Positions 1 through 8,946 of a stretch of 64,000 nt of DNA are shown in pieces. The stretch lies in NCBI GenBank assembly GCA_009840595.1, contig VXNK01000122.1, positions 42,865 through 106,864 on the forward strand, written 5' to 3'. This DNA comes from Rhodospirillaceae bacterium (GTDB taxonomy: Bacteria; Pseudomonadota; Alphaproteobacteria; Bin65). A program made the translations under genes and the position numbers. The notes under the pieces are model-generated. The model worked only from the letters and a program-made list of their open reading frames with translations. It did not search any database and had not been told where the DNA came from. How positions within the stretch are numbered: the first letter of the stretch is position 1; every line of letters starts with the position of its first letter.

Positions 1-618
1 GAGCACCGGCACCGTCATCAGCATGGCGATCGCGAAACCGGCGCGGAACACCCGCCCGCCGTTGGCGCGGCGCAGCGCGGTGCGCTCGTCCTTCGCCAGC
101 CGGCGCATGGCGACCAGGTCGTAATATTCCCGGCCGGCGAGGTAGCCGTTCAGCGTCCAGGAAATCAGGAAGTTGATGCCGGGCAGCAGCAGGTAGAGCG
201 GCAGGACCAGCAGGTTGAGCAACAGCAGCAGCCCGGTGAAGCGGAGCACGCCGGCGATATCCTCGGCGATCGGGATGTCCCGCGCGGCGGGCAGGTGCGG
301 ATAGTGCCGGCGCTCGACCGCCGCGACGACGTAGGACAGGAAAAAGCCGGTAATCATCAGCAGCACGGCCGGGGCGACCAGCAGCGCGGCGAAAAAGATC
401 GCCAGCTCGGTGAAGGTGTCGACGATCCAGTTGGCCCAGCCCCAGCGGAAGAATTCAAAGCCGGTCAGCAACCAGGCCATGACGGTCCACAGGATGGCCA
501 GCGCGGCCACCGTCAGCACGATGCTGACCAGCACGACCCAGCTTATCCGCGGGTTGAGCAGGGCGCCGAAGGCCCGGGCGAGCGACCCGGCGGTCTGGAC
601 GGCTTCGTTGGACGCCAT
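1..618 (-). CDS. EI24-domain (CysZ-like) inner-membrane protein, 3' end outside window
   Basis: The frame reads 206 codons from an ATG at 618 to the window edge without a stop, so the C-terminus is missing. An SD-like AAGGGAA lies about 6 bases before the ATG. The product has several long hydrophobic stretches (about residues 25-50, 70-100 and 125-160) separated by short basic loops, and a pattern such as 'LNGYLAGREYYDLVAMRR' late in the visible part. That arrangement is typical of EI24/DUF540 proteins, the family that includes the sulfate permease CysZ. Family assignment comes from the overall pattern and the LAGREYY signature. Sulfate transport is not implied here, because many alphaproteobacterial members have no known substrate. 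It is transcribed away from the kinase gene beginning at 749. Confidence 0.7.
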   Translation of the reverse strand, partial: MASNEAVQTAGSLARAFGALLNPRISWVVLVSIVLTVAALAILWTVMAWLLTGFEFFRWGWANWIVDTFTELAIFFAALLVAPAVLLMITGFFLSYVVAAVERRHYPHLPAARDIPIAEDIAGVLRFTGLLLLLNLLVLPLYLLLPGINFLISWTLNGYLAGREYYDLVAMRRLAKDERTALRRANGGRVFRAGFAIAMLMTVPVL

Positions 619-748
619 GGAGTTTCCCTTCTTCCGTCCCGGACGGCAGGATAACGCCGTCGCCGGCATCGCCGCTGTTGCGGCCGGCGCGCGCCGACTA
701 TAGTTGGTGCGGGTTGCGCGAATTACCACCGGACCGGACATCTTCCCG

Positions 749-1741
749 ATGAATGACGCCGCTTTCGATGTTGTCGGCCTCGGCAACGCCATCGTCGACG
801 TGATCGCCCCGGCCGACGAGGCCTTCATCGCGCGGCAGGGGCTGCGCAAGGGCGGCATGACGCTGGCCGACACCGCGGCGTCGGAGGCGCTCTACGCCGC
901 CATGGGCCCGGCCACGGAAATGTCCGGCGGCTCGGCGGCCAACACCATGGCCGGGATCGCCTCGCTCGGCGGCCGGCCGGCCTTTTTCGGCCGGGTGCGC
1001 GACGACCAGCTCGGCGCCGTGTTCGCCCACGACATCCGGGCTGCCGGCGTCAGCTACGACACCCCGCCGGTGCGCAACGGCGACGCGACCGGCCGCTGCC
1101 TGATCCTGGTCACGCCGGATGCCGAGCGCACCATGCAGACATGCCTGGGCGCGGCGGCGCAGTTCGGACCGGAGGATATCGACGAAGACATCGTCCGGCG
1201 TTCCGAAATCGCCTATCTCGAAGGCTATCTGTTCGATCCGCCGCCGGCCCGGGCGGCCTTCTACAAGGCGGCCGAGGCGGCCCACGCTGCCGGGCGCAAG
1301 GTCGCGCTGTCGCTCTCGGATGCCTTTTGCGTCGAGCGGCACCGGGCTGAGATCCGCGACCTGGTCGACGGCCATATCGATATCCTGTTCGCCAACGAGG
1401 AGGAGATCGTCTCGCTCTACGAAGCGCGCGATTTCGCCGGCGCGCTGGAGGCGGTGCGCGGCAAATGCGGGATCGCGGCGCTGACCCGGAGCGAGAAGGG
1501 TTCCGTCATCGTATCGGGCGGAGACGCGGTGGACGTCGCCCCCGCGCCCGTCGCGGAGGTCGTGGACACGACCGGCGCCGGCGACCTCTATGCCGCCGGC
1601 TTCCTGCACGGCCTGTGCCGCGGCGACAGCCTTGCCGAGTGCGCCGGGATCGGCGGCCTGTGCGCCGCCGAGGTTATAAGCCATTTCGGCGCCCGGCCCG
1701 CCGTGCCGCTCAGGGAACTGGTAACGGAAAAGTTGGGTTGA
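749..1741 (+). CDS. PfkB-family carbohydrate/nucleoside kinase (adenosine-kinase-like)
   Basis: The 330-residue protein has the two PfkB signatures. A glycine-rich GGSAANT segment lies near residues 59-65, and DTTGAGD lies at 273-279, where D279 would be the catalytic base and the preceding glycines form the anion hole. Length and the 'DVVGLGNAIVDV' N-terminus resemble the alphaproteobacterial adenosine-kinase/sugar-kinase group. The frame is open upstream to 704, but the ATG at 749 begins right at the conserved N-terminus and was chosen. Expected reaction: ATP-dependent phosphorylation of a sugar or nucleoside hydroxyl in the cytosol. The exact substrate cannot be told from sequence. It is followed after 67 bases by a permease gene, possibly co-transcribed. 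Confidence 0.88.
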   Translation: MNDAAFDVVGLGNAIVDVIAPADEAFIARQGLRKGGMTLADTAASEALYAAMGPATEMSGGSAANTMAGIASLGGRPAFFGRVRDDQLGAVFAHDIRAAGVSYDTPPVRNGDATGRCLILVTPDAERTMQTCLGAAAQFGPEDIDEDIVRRSEIAYLEGYLFDPPPARAAFYKAAEAAHAAGRKVALSLSDAFCVERHRAEIRDLVDGHIDILFANEEEIVSLYEARDFAGALEAVRGKCGIAALTRSEKGSVIVSGGDAVDVAPAPVAEVVDTTGAGDLYAAGFLHGLCRGDSLAECAGIGGLCAAEVISHFGARPAVPLRELVTEKLG

Positions 1742-1808
1742 CACGCTCCGGCCGCCGCCGGAAGCAGGGCCGCGCGCCGGGACGAACGGGCCGTCCGGAG
1801 AACGGGAA

Positions 1809-3254
1809 TTGACGAACGCATCGGAAAAACCGGCGCCGACATGGCGGCAGGCGCTCGGCGCCTATCGCGACCCGCGCGTCGTCACCATGTTCTTCATGGG
1901 CATCTCGGCCGGGCTGCCGCTCATCCTGGTGTTCACCACGCTGTCGGTCTGGTTGCGCGATGTCGGCGTCAGCCGCACCGCCATCGGCTTCTTCAGCTGG
2001 GTCGCGCTGACCTACGGCTTCAAGTTCCTGTGGTCGCCGCTGGTCGACCGGTTGCAGCTTCCCGGGCCGCTCTCCCGGCTCGGCCGGCGCCGGAGCTGGG
2101 TCCTGCTGGCCATAGCCGGCGTGATCGCCGGCCTGATCGGCATGGCGCTGACCGACCCGAAGAGCGACCTGTGGCAGATGGCCCTGTTCGCCTTCATCGT
2201 CGCGTTCAGCAGCGCGACCCAGGATATCGCGCTCGACGCCTTCCGGATCGAGAGCGCGCCCGACCGTATGCAGGGCGCGACCGCCGGCGCCTACCAGGCC
2301 GGCTACATGCTGGCGGTCAAGATCGTCGGCGGCGCGCTGGCGCTCTATCTGGCCGAATATATCGACTGGGGCACTGCCTACGCCGCCATGGCCGCCTTCA
2401 TGCTGATCGGCGTCGTCACCATCCTGATCCGACCGGAACCCGTGGCGGCGCGCACCGAGGCGACCGACGAACTGCTGGCGAAGATCCAGGCGGCCGCCGG
2501 CCTGCGCGGCGGCCGGCAGACCGCCCTTACCCGGATCGCGACCTGGTTCAGCACCGCCGTGATCGGGCCGTTCACCGAGTTCTTCACCCGCAACGGCAGC
2601 TGGACTCTGCTGATCCTGCTGCTGATCGCGGTCTACCGCCTGTCCGACATCACGTTGGGCGTCATGGCCGGGCCCTTCTATATCGACCTCGGCTTTTCCA
2701 AGACCGACATCGCCAACGCCACCAAGCTGTTCGGCCTGTTCGCGGCGATCGGCGGCGCCCTGTTCGGCGGCTTCGTCGTCGCCCGGATCGGCGTCCTGCC
2801 GGCGCTCATGGCCGCCGCACTCACCGTGATCGCGACCAACCTGCTGTTCGGCTTCATGGCGCTGATCCAGACCGACAGCTTCTGGCTGCTCACCGCCATC
2901 GTCAGCGCCGACAGCATCGCCGCCGGCATGGCCGGATCGGCCTTCATCGCCTATCTGTCGTCGCTGACCAACATCCAGTACACGGCGACGCAATACGCGC
3001 TGCTGACCTCGATCATGCTGCTGCCGGGCAAGCTGGTTGCCGGATTTTCCGGCGTGGTCGTCGACGCTGCGGGATATGTGCTGTTCTTCGCCTACGCCTC
3101 GGTCCTCGGCGCGCCGGCGGTCATCCTGATCCTCGTGCTGGCGCGCCTGGAGCGCCGGGGCGTCATCCGCCGCAAGCGCGAGAGTGCGCACCCGCCCGAG
3201 ACAGGCCCGGAGCCCGCTGCGGATTCGCCGAAGAGCGTGCCCGGAACGTCCTGA
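1809..3254 (+). CDS. ampG: AmpG-family MFS permease
   Basis: A 481-residue, 12-helix major-facilitator protein. The N-terminal part 'MGISAGLPLILVFTTLSVWL' and the conserved 'SATQDIALDAFRIE' after helix 4 are characteristic of AmpG, the inner-membrane importer of anhydro-muropeptides in peptidoglycan recycling. The start is a TTG at 1809 with a GGAG Shine-Dalgarno ending at 1800. No ATG exists before the first helix. The C-terminus is a charged tail (KRESAHPPE). No AmpD/AmpR homologue is nearby, so a muropeptide substrate is inferred from family only. A peptidoglycan lytic transglycosylase and MtgA lie about 53 kb away in this window. Confidence 0.88.
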   Translation: MTNASEKPAPTWRQALGAYRDPRVVTMFFMGISAGLPLILVFTTLSVWLRDVGVSRTAIGFFSWVALTYGFKFLWSPLVDRLQLPGPLSRLGRRRSWVLLAIAGVIAGLIGMALTDPKSDLWQMALFAFIVAFSSATQDIALDAFRIESAPDRMQGATAGAYQAGYMLAVKIVGGALALYLAEYIDWGTAYAAMAAFMLIGVVTILIRPEPVAARTEATDELLAKIQAAAGLRGGRQTALTRIATWFSTAVIGPFTEFFTRNGSWTLLILLLIAVYRLSDITLGVMAGPFYIDLGFSKTDIANATKLFGLFAAIGGALFGGFVVARIGVLPALMAAALTVIATNLLFGFMALIQTDSFWLLTAIVSADSIAAGMAGSAFIAYLSSLTNIQYTATQYALLTSIMLLPGKLVAGFSGVVVDAAGYVLFFAYASVLGAPAVILILVLARLERRGVIRRKRESAHPPETGPEPAADSPKSVPGTS

Positions 3255-3257
3255 CGG

Positions 3258-3280
3258 CCGGGCGCCCCGCCCGGGTCTGT
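3258..3280 (+). terminator. Possible terminator after ampG
   Basis: CCGGGC (3258-3263) and GCCCGG (3269-3274) form a 6-bp GC hairpin with a 5-base loop, followed by GTCTGTTT. It lies between the convergent ampG and YHS genes. The U-tract is weak, so this is tentative. Confidence 0.35.
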
Positions 3281-3292
3281 TTCAGCCCGAAG

Positions 3293-3763
3293 CTATTTCA
3301 GCACGCCCGGCCAGTTTCCGTCGGCCTTGCGGATATAGCCGGGAATGTCCCGTTTCCAGGTCCGCTGCACGCTGCGGTCGTAGTTGAGGTAGAGCTTGCC
3401 GTCGACGACCGACCACTGGTCGACCTCGATCTTGACGGCGTAGCCCTGGGCGACGCCGTAGGCGCAATAGCCGCCGTATTGCGGCGCCCAGCGTTCGGGG
3501 TCGCTCCTGAACCTGTCCCGGTTGGCGGCGCTGGAGAAATACCAGGTCGCGCCTTTCCACTTGTGGGTGAATTCGGCCTTGCCGGCGACCGGTTTGCCTT
3601 CCGTGAAATAGGCCACGGGATCGTAGCCGCGGATCGCCTTGCCGCCCGGCGCGAAGATTTCCGGCTTGGCGGCTGTCGCCGGCGCGATGGCGTAGATGCC
3701 GGCAACGGCCGCGATCGGCGCGGCGAGGGCGGCGGCGAGAAGGAAGCGTCGGGAGAGGGTCAT
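3293..3763 (-). CDS. Exported YHS-domain protein
   Basis: A 156-residue protein starting at the ATG at 3763 with a GAGG SD. The N-terminus 'MTLSRRFLLAAALAAPIAAV' is a signal peptide with an SRRFLL twin-arginine-like core and a probable cleavage near ATAA. The rest matches the YHS family: 'GYDPVAYFTEGKPV', then 'KWKGATWYFSSAANRDRF', then 'WAPQYGGYCAYG'. YHS domains are small domains associated with metal-handling proteins. Exported single-domain members are common in Proteobacteria, and their function is not established. Convergent with ampG and divergent from the channel genes. Confidence 0.85.
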   Translation of the reverse strand: MTLSRRFLLAAALAAPIAAVAGIYAIAPATAAKPEIFAPGGKAIRGYDPVAYFTEGKPVAGKAEFTHKWKGATWYFSSAANRDRFRSDPERWAPQYGGYCAYGVAQGYAVKIEVDQWSVVDGKLYLNYDRSVQRTWKRDIPGYIRKADGNWPGVLK

Positions 3764-4000
3764 CGGAGCCTCGGCACGGGAACGGTTCGGGTTCGGCGCC
3801 TTATCTGGGTACTGCACGCGGCAATTTCAGCACAAATCCGCATAACGCCTCTGTGAACGCAGCCGGGAAGCCGGCCAACGCGGCCGCGCGACGCGGCGTC
3901 ATGGTTGATCTGCGGCCCGGCGCCTCTAAAACACAGGCCATCGAACGATCCTTTCCGCCATAAGCGGAGCGCGAAGGAGAACCTAGGGGGAGAACCCGGG

Positions 4001-4996
4001 GTGAGAGCCCGTCGCTGGGTCGGCGCCATGAGGCCGGGCGAGACGCCGGTCGGCCGGGGCCGCGCCGACAAGAAGGGAGTGGAGGCCGCGAACGGGCCCG
4101 CCGCCGATGCGGCCGGGCTGCGCGGCCGGCTGCGCGCTGTGATCGACGGGCCGCACTTCCAGTGGACGGTCACCGCGCTCATCACCGTCAACGCGCTCAC
4201 CCTCGGCCTCGAGACGTCGAAAGTCGCCATGGCCCACGCCGGTGGGCTGATCGCCGGGCTGGACCGGATCATCCTCGCCGTCTTCGTTGTCGAAATCCTG
4301 CTCAAGATGGTCGCCTTCGGGCCGCTCGGCTTCTTCCGGCGCGGCTGGAACGTGTTCGATTTCGTCATCGTCGGCATCGCGCTGGTGCCGAGCGCCGGCG
4401 CGTTTTCCGTTCTGCGCGCCCTGCGCATCCTGCGCGTCCTGCGGTTGGTCTCGATCGTGCCGGCCATGCGCAAGGTCGTGCTTGCGCTGCTGGCCAGCAT
4501 TCCCGGCGTCAGTTCGATCATGATGCTGATGGTGCTGGTCTTCTACATCTTCGCCGTGATCGCGACGCGGCTCTACGGCGAGACTTTCCCGCAATGGTTC
4601 GGCACGGTCGGCGAGAGCATGTATTCGCTGTTCCAGATCATGACCCTGGAAAGCTGGTCCATGGGCATCGTGCGGCCGGTGATGGAGACCTTCCCGAACG
4701 CCTGGCTGGTCTTCGTGCCCTTCATCCTCGTGACCAGCTTCGCCGTGCTCAACCTGTTCATCGCGGTGATCGTCAACGCCATGCAGGAGCAGCAGGCCTA
4801 CGATCTTGAGGAAGCCCGCGATACGCTCGAACAGGATATCGCCGAGCAGACCATGAAGCTGACCGAGGAAGCGAAGGCGCGGACCGAGAGCCTGGGCCGC
4901 AAGGTCGACGTTCAGACCGAAGAACTGACGGCGGAGATCGGCGCGCTCAAGGCCGAGATCCGCGAACTCAAATCCCTGCTGGCGGAAAAACCGTGA
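4001..4996 (+). CDS. Bacterial voltage-gated sodium channel (BacNav), copy 1
   Basis: A six-helix ion-channel subunit of about 331 residues. S4 is visible as 'VLRALRILRVLRLVSIVP', with four arginines spaced every third residue. The pore loop carries TLESWSM, the selectivity-filter sequence of the NavAb/NavMs type of homotetrameric sodium channel, followed by an S6 ending 'NLFIAVIVNAMQEQ'. The cytosolic C-terminus is an unusually long acidic/basic heptad region (about 80 residues), probably a coiled coil for tetramer assembly. Start chosen: GTG at 4001 with a GGGGGAG SD at 3986-3992. An ATG at 4028 is possible. It overlaps the second channel gene by four bases (GTGA), implying translational coupling. 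Confidence 0.93.
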   Translation: MRARRWVGAMRPGETPVGRGRADKKGVEAANGPAADAAGLRGRLRAVIDGPHFQWTVTALITVNALTLGLETSKVAMAHAGGLIAGLDRIILAVFVVEILLKMVAFGPLGFFRRGWNVFDFVIVGIALVPSAGAFSVLRALRILRVLRLVSIVPAMRKVVLALLASIPGVSSIMMLMVLVFYIFAVIATRLYGETFPQWFGTVGESMYSLFQIMTLESWSMGIVRPVMETFPNAWLVFVPFILVTSFAVLNLFIAVIVNAMQEQQAYDLEEARDTLEQDIAEQTMKLTEEAKARTESLGRKVDVQTEELTAEIGALKAEIRELKSLLAEKP

Positions 4997-5838
4997 CCGC
5001 GCTGCCGGAGCCGACCTCGCCGCTCAACCGGGTGCGCCGCCGGGTCGGCGTCTTCATGGAGAGCCCGCGGGTCACGCGCGCGATCACCGCGGTGATCGTC
5101 CTCAACGCGATCACCTTGGGGCTGGAAACCTCGGCGAGCGTCATGGAGCGCGTCGGGCCGCTGCTGCTGCTCCTTGACGATGTCGTGCTGGCGATCTTCG
5201 TGATCGAGTTGCTCGCCAAGCTGTTCGCCTTCGGCTGGCGCTATTTCACCAACGGCTGGAACGTCTTCGATTTCATCATCGTCGGGATCGCGCTCGCGCC
5301 GGCAAGCGGCGACCTCACCGTGCTGCGTTCGCTGCGCATCCTGCGCGTGCTGCGGCTGGTCGCCATCGTGCCCTCGATGCGCAAGGTGGTGATGGCGCTG
5401 ATGGCGGCGATCCCCGGCGTCTCCAGCGTGATCGCCCTGCTCGCGCTGGTCTACTACGTCTTCGCCGTAATGGTGACCAAGCTCTACGGCAAGGCCTTCC
5501 CGGACTGGTTCGGCACCGTCGGCGACAGCATGTATTCCCTGTTCCAGATCATGACCCTGGAAAGCTGGTCCATGGGCATCGTCCGCCCGGTGATGGAGCA
5601 GTATCCCGGCGCCTGGATGGTCTTCGTGCCGTTCATCCTGATGACCAGCTTCGCCGTCATCAACCTGTTCATCGCCGTGATCGTCAACGCCATGACCGAA
5701 CAGAGCCAGGCCGAATCCGCGGCGCTCAAGGAAGAAATGCACGCGGTCACGGAGGCCGAAGCCTCCGCCCTGATGCAGCGCATGGAAGCCCTGCAGCGCC
5801 AGATGGACGAGATCAAGGGGATGCTGGAACGGCGTTAG
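4993..5838 (+). CDS. Bacterial voltage-gated sodium channel (BacNav), copy 2
   Basis: A 281-residue six-helix channel subunit, paralogous to the gene just upstream. S4 is 'VLRSLRILRVLRLVAIVP' and the filter is again TLESWSM. S6 ends 'NLFIAVIVNAMTEQ', followed by a shorter coiled coil (about 45 residues) whose sequence differs from that of copy 1. It begins at GTG 4993 inside the stop region of copy 1. A 44-base stretch over the pore loop is identical in both copies (4628-4671 and 5539-5582), while flanks and tails have diverged. The proteins should sit in the inner membrane as tetramers. Whether they mix is unknown. Confidence 0.93.
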   Translation: MTALPEPTSPLNRVRRRVGVFMESPRVTRAITAVIVLNAITLGLETSASVMERVGPLLLLLDDVVLAIFVIELLAKLFAFGWRYFTNGWNVFDFIIVGIALAPASGDLTVLRSLRILRVLRLVAIVPSMRKVVMALMAAIPGVSSVIALLALVYYVFAVMVTKLYGKAFPDWFGTVGDSMYSLFQIMTLESWSMGIVRPVMEQYPGAWMVFVPFILMTSFAVINLFIAVIVNAMTEQSQAESAALKEEMHAVTEAEASALMQRMEALQRQMDEIKGMLERR

Positions 5839-5848
5839 CCCGGGTTCC

Positions 5849-6643
5849 TCACCGACTGCGGTCGCGGCGCATCCGGTCCAGATCGCCCTCCCAGCCCGAT
5901 CCGCGAATGCGCCGGGCCTGATCGGGGCTGAGGGGCTCGGCGGCCTCCAGCAGCCGCGCGGCGGTCTCTTCCGGGTGCGAGATCATCAGGTCGTGCGGGC
6001 CGCCGATGCTGCGGCACAGCCAGCCCGGTTCGGACGCAACACGCGTATGGATCGCGTGGAAGGGCGAGGGGTCGTTGGCGCTCGCCAGGATATGCATCCT
6101 GCGGCCGACCGTCCGCCAGGCGCCGCTGAGCGGCAGGGGGTCGGTGAGACTGCGCAGAGGGTGCGGCGTCACCTTGGGCTCCACCCAGGCCCGCTGCGCC
6201 GGATCGTCGAGCCAGGCGCTCGCCGGCAGGGGCGGCACCTTCCAGCCGTCGCCCCGTTCCGCGGCGGACCTCTCGAACGCCGCGACGCGCTCCGGCGGGG
6301 CCATGTCGTTGACGCACTGGCCGTCCGCCGGCACGAAGGCGTCGAGATAGACCAGCGCCCTGAGCCGCCCGGCCGCCCGGTCGGCGGCGCCGGTGACGAC
6401 CATCCCGCCATAGCTGTGGCCGCACAGCACGATGTCGTCCAGCTCTTCCCATTCGAGCAGGTTGACGATGTCGAGGATGTGGATCTCCAGGCCGGTCTCG
6501 CGGGTCAGCAGGTGCGACCGGTCGGAAAGCCCGGTCAGCGTCGGCGCGTACACGACATGGCCGTCTGCGCGCAGCCGGTCCGCAACATCGCGCCAGCACC
6601 AGCCGCCGTGCCAGGCGCCGTGGACCAGAACAAAGGTCGTCAT
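5849..6643 (-). CDS. Alpha/beta-hydrolase, plant-esterase-like (MES/EstC type)
   Basis: A 264-residue single-domain alpha/beta-hydrolase. The oxyanion segment is LVHGAWHGGWCW (residues 6-17), the nucleophile elbow is GHSYGG with S77, and the predicted acid and base are D191 (SAND) and H217 (GGPHDLM). The VHGAWHGGWCW start is typical of the methylesterase/hydroxynitrile-lyase/EstC branch, which cleaves small esters or related compounds. No signal peptide is visible, so it is probably cytosolic. The ATG at 6643 overlaps the stop of the epimerase gene (ATGA), so the two are translated together. The ester substrate is unknown. The coupling hints at degradation of a small carbonyl or sugar-acid compound. 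Confidence 0.88.
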   Translation of the reverse strand: MTTFVLVHGAWHGGWCWRDVADRLRADGHVVYAPTLTGLSDRSHLLTRETGLEIHILDIVNLLEWEELDDIVLCGHSYGGMVVTGAADRAAGRLRALVYLDAFVPADGQCVNDMAPPERVAAFERSAAERGDGWKVPPLPASAWLDDPAQRAWVEPKVTPHPLRSLTDPLPLSGAWRTVGRRMHILASANDPSPFHAIHTRVASEPGWLCRSIGGPHDLMISHPEETAARLLEAAEPLSPDQARRIRGSGWEGDLDRMRRDRSR

Positions 6644-7650
6644 CGGCCGGTCTCCCCTTCGGCGCTGCCCCCGTCCCCTGGATCGTCCGCCAGATCGTCG
6701 GCGATGAAGGCGCGGACGATCTCGTCGATCGATGCGTCCGGCGCGATGCCGAGCGCCTCGGCCCGGGCGCCGCGGGCTTCGCCCGGCCAGCCGCCGACGA
6801 TCCGCATGGTCGCCGGGTCCGGCGTCCAGCGGATTGCGCCGGTCCGGCGGTTGCCGGCGTTGCGCGCCACCGCATCGGCCATGTCCGCCGCCGTCGCCCG
6901 GATGCCGGAGAGCAGCAGCGTGCGCTTCAGGCCGAGCCGGTCGCCGGGCAGGTCGTGCACGGCGATGAAAGCGTCCGCCGTGCGCCGGGGCGACAGGCAG
7001 GCCATCGCGACATGAGGCTCGACCGGGCAGTCGTAATCCTTGCCCTGCAACGGCTCGCGGATAATCGAGCTCGCCCAGGTCGAGGCGGCGCGGTTCGGCG
7101 CCGGCCGCACCATGATCGTCGGCAGGCGCAGCGCCCGGCCGTCGATATAGCCCTTGCGGGTGTAGTCGTGGATCAGCTGCTCGCCGACCAGCTTCTGGAT
7201 GCCGTAGGAGGTCTGCGGCAGGGACGGGGTATCGTCCTCGATCGTCTCCGGCAAGTCTCCGCCATAGACCGCGATGGACGAGGCGAAGACCAGGCGCGGC
7301 GGCGCGGTCAGCCCCCGGCAGGCTTCGAGCAGGTTGCGCGTGCCGTCCAGATTGACCCGGTAGCCGAGGTCGAAATCCTCCTCCGCCCCGGCGCTGACGA
7401 TGGCGGCGAGGTGGAAGACGCTGGCCGCATCGCCGCCGACCAGCCTGCGCACCGCTGCGGCGTCGCCGATGTCGCCGGTCACCGCCTCGGCCCGCCCGCC
7501 GAGATCGTCCGGCGTGACATTGTCGAACAGCACGAGTTCCGACACCGGGGCAGGCGCGCCGTCCGGTCCGGCGAGCGTACCGCGCTCCAGGATCGCCCGC
7601 GCCAGCTTCCGCGCGAGAAACCCGGCCCCGCCGGTAATGATGACGCGCAT
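6640..7650 (-). CDS. denD: NAD-dependent epimerase/dehydratase, DenD-like (D-erythronate dehydrogenase)
   Basis: A 336-residue extended short-chain dehydrogenase. The nucleotide-binding motif is TGGAGFLA (residues 6-13), the HLAA segment is at 80-83, and the catalytic pair is Y149/K153 in 'SYGIQK'. Length and the phrases 'FHLAAIVSAGAEEDFDLGYRVNLDGT' and 'LRLPTIMVRPAPNRAAS' resemble D-erythronate dehydrogenase DenD of four-carbon acid-sugar catabolism. No DenK/OtnI partner genes are present, so the symbol is a family-level call. Translationally coupled to the downstream hydrolase and divergent from the MetE-like gene at 7784. Confidence 0.75.
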   Translation of the reverse strand: MRVIITGGAGFLARKLARAILERGTLAGPDGAPAPVSELVLFDNVTPDDLGGRAEAVTGDIGDAAAVRRLVGGDAASVFHLAAIVSAGAEEDFDLGYRVNLDGTRNLLEACRGLTAPPRLVFASSIAVYGGDLPETIEDDTPSLPQTSYGIQKLVGEQLIHDYTRKGYIDGRALRLPTIMVRPAPNRAASTWASSIIREPLQGKDYDCPVEPHVAMACLSPRRTADAFIAVHDLPGDRLGLKRTLLLSGIRATAADMADAVARNAGNRRTGAIRWTPDPATMRIVGGWPGEARGARAEALGIAPDASIDEIVRAFIADDLADDPGDGGSAEGETGR

Positions 7651-7783
7651 GAGTGCCGTTTCCGCCCGTTTGCTTCCGACGGGTTTTCTCTGACAGGCGC
7701 CGCCCGGTCAACCGTGCAAGGGGTTGGCGTTTGCCCGTCTCCTCCTGTAGGGAAACGGCGACCGAAATTTCAACCCTGCAGTC

Positions 7784-8944
7784 ATGACTCTCCCCGCCGA
7801 CCGCATCCTCGCCACCCATGTCGGCAGCCTGCCTCGGCCCGACGACCTGATCGACCTGCTCGTCGCCAGGGACCGCGACCGGCCCTATGACGCTGCCCTG
7901 CTCGAGCGCCGCGTCGCCGAATCGGTGACGGAGATCGTGCGGAAGCAGGTCAAGTGCGGCGTCGACGTCGTCAGCGACGGCGAAATGTCGAAAATCTCCT
8001 ACACCAACTATGTCAAGCACCGGCTCAAGGGTTTCGGCAATCCGGAGCCGCTGCGCTGGATGCCGTCGGACCTGAAGGCCCATCCGGACTACGCCGCCAG
8101 CATGCGCGCCAACGCCAAGCTGCCGAATCTCGACCCGCCGGCCTGCCGCGCGCCGATCGAGCCGGGCGATACCGGCCCGCTGGAGACCGACCTGGCGAAC
8201 TTCCGCGCAGCAGTGGACATAGCGCAGCCGCCCGGCGCCTTCCTGAACGCCGCCTCGCCCGGCGTCGTCGCCCATTTCATGCCCAACGCATATTACGAGA
8301 CGCGCGACGCCTATGTGCTGGCGCTCGGCGAGGCGCTGGCCGGCGAATACGAAGCGATCCACAAGGCTGGCTTCCTGCTCCAGATCGATTGCCCGGATCT
8401 CGCCATGATCCGCCACATGGAGTTCGCCGGCCGGTCCCTCGACGAGTTCCGCCACGCCGCAGAAGTCGGCGTCGAGGCGCTCAACCACGCGACGCGCAAT
8501 ATCCCGCCCGAAGCGATGCGCATGCACATCTGCTGGGGCAACTATCCCGGCCCGCACACCCATGACGTGCCCTTCGCCGCGATGGCGGACATCGTGTTCC
8601 GGGCCAGGCCTGCGGTCGTGCTGTTCGAGGGCGCCAATCCGCAGCACGGCCACCAGCACGAGGACCTGGCGGACCTGCCGATTCCCGACGGTAAGATCCT
8701 GGCGCCCGGCGTGATCGACACCAACACCAACCATGTCGAGCACCCGAAGCTGGTTGCCCAGCGCCTCTGCGCCTACGCCGACATCGTCGGGCGCGAGCGG
8801 GTCCAGGCCGGCACCGATTGCGGCTTCTCCACGCTCGCCAGCCTGCCGCGGGTCTGGCCGAGCATCGTCTGGGAGAAGCTGCGCGCCCTGGCGGACGGCG
8901 CGGCGCTCGCGACCGACCGGCTGTGGGCCCGCCGGGCGGCGTAG
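7784..8944 (+). CDS. MetE C-terminal-like (cobalamin-independent methionine synthase family) protein
   Basis: A 386-residue protein corresponding to the C-terminal catalytic barrel of MetE. Zinc ligands are in place: H248 and C250 in 'MHICWGNY', E282 in 'LFEGANP' and C346 in 'GTDCGFST'. The N-terminus 'HVGSLPRP' is also a family hallmark. It lacks the N-terminal MetE duplication and the usual folate-binding features, as in the many MetE-like proteins that transfer a methyl group from an uncertain donor or have other thiol chemistry. It is the first gene of a plus-strand run. The next gene starts three bases after its stop, so co-transcription is near certain. Confidence 0.82.
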   Translation: MTLPADRILATHVGSLPRPDDLIDLLVARDRDRPYDAALLERRVAESVTEIVRKQVKCGVDVVSDGEMSKISYTNYVKHRLKGFGNPEPLRWMPSDLKAHPDYAASMRANAKLPNLDPPACRAPIEPGDTGPLETDLANFRAAVDIAQPPGAFLNAASPGVVAHFMPNAYYETRDAYVLALGEALAGEYEAIHKAGFLLQIDCPDLAMIRHMEFAGRSLDEFRHAAEVGVEALNHATRNIPPEAMRMHICWGNYPGPHTHDVPFAAMADIVFRARPAVVLFEGANPQHGHQHEDLADLPIPDGKILAPGVIDTNTNHVEHPKLVAQRLCAYADIVGRERVQAGTDCGFSTLASLPRVWPSIVWEKLRALADGAALATDRLWARRAA

Positions 8945-8946
8945 CG

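Noticed and set aside
1710..3191. 493-codon minus-strand open frame opposite ampG
   Set aside because: Gln/Asp/Arg-rich antisense frame of a clear permease gene.
7651..7783. Cobalamin or SAM riboswitch ahead of the MetE-like gene
   Set aside because: No B12-box, SAM-box or other conserved riboswitch core could be recognised in the 133-base spacer.
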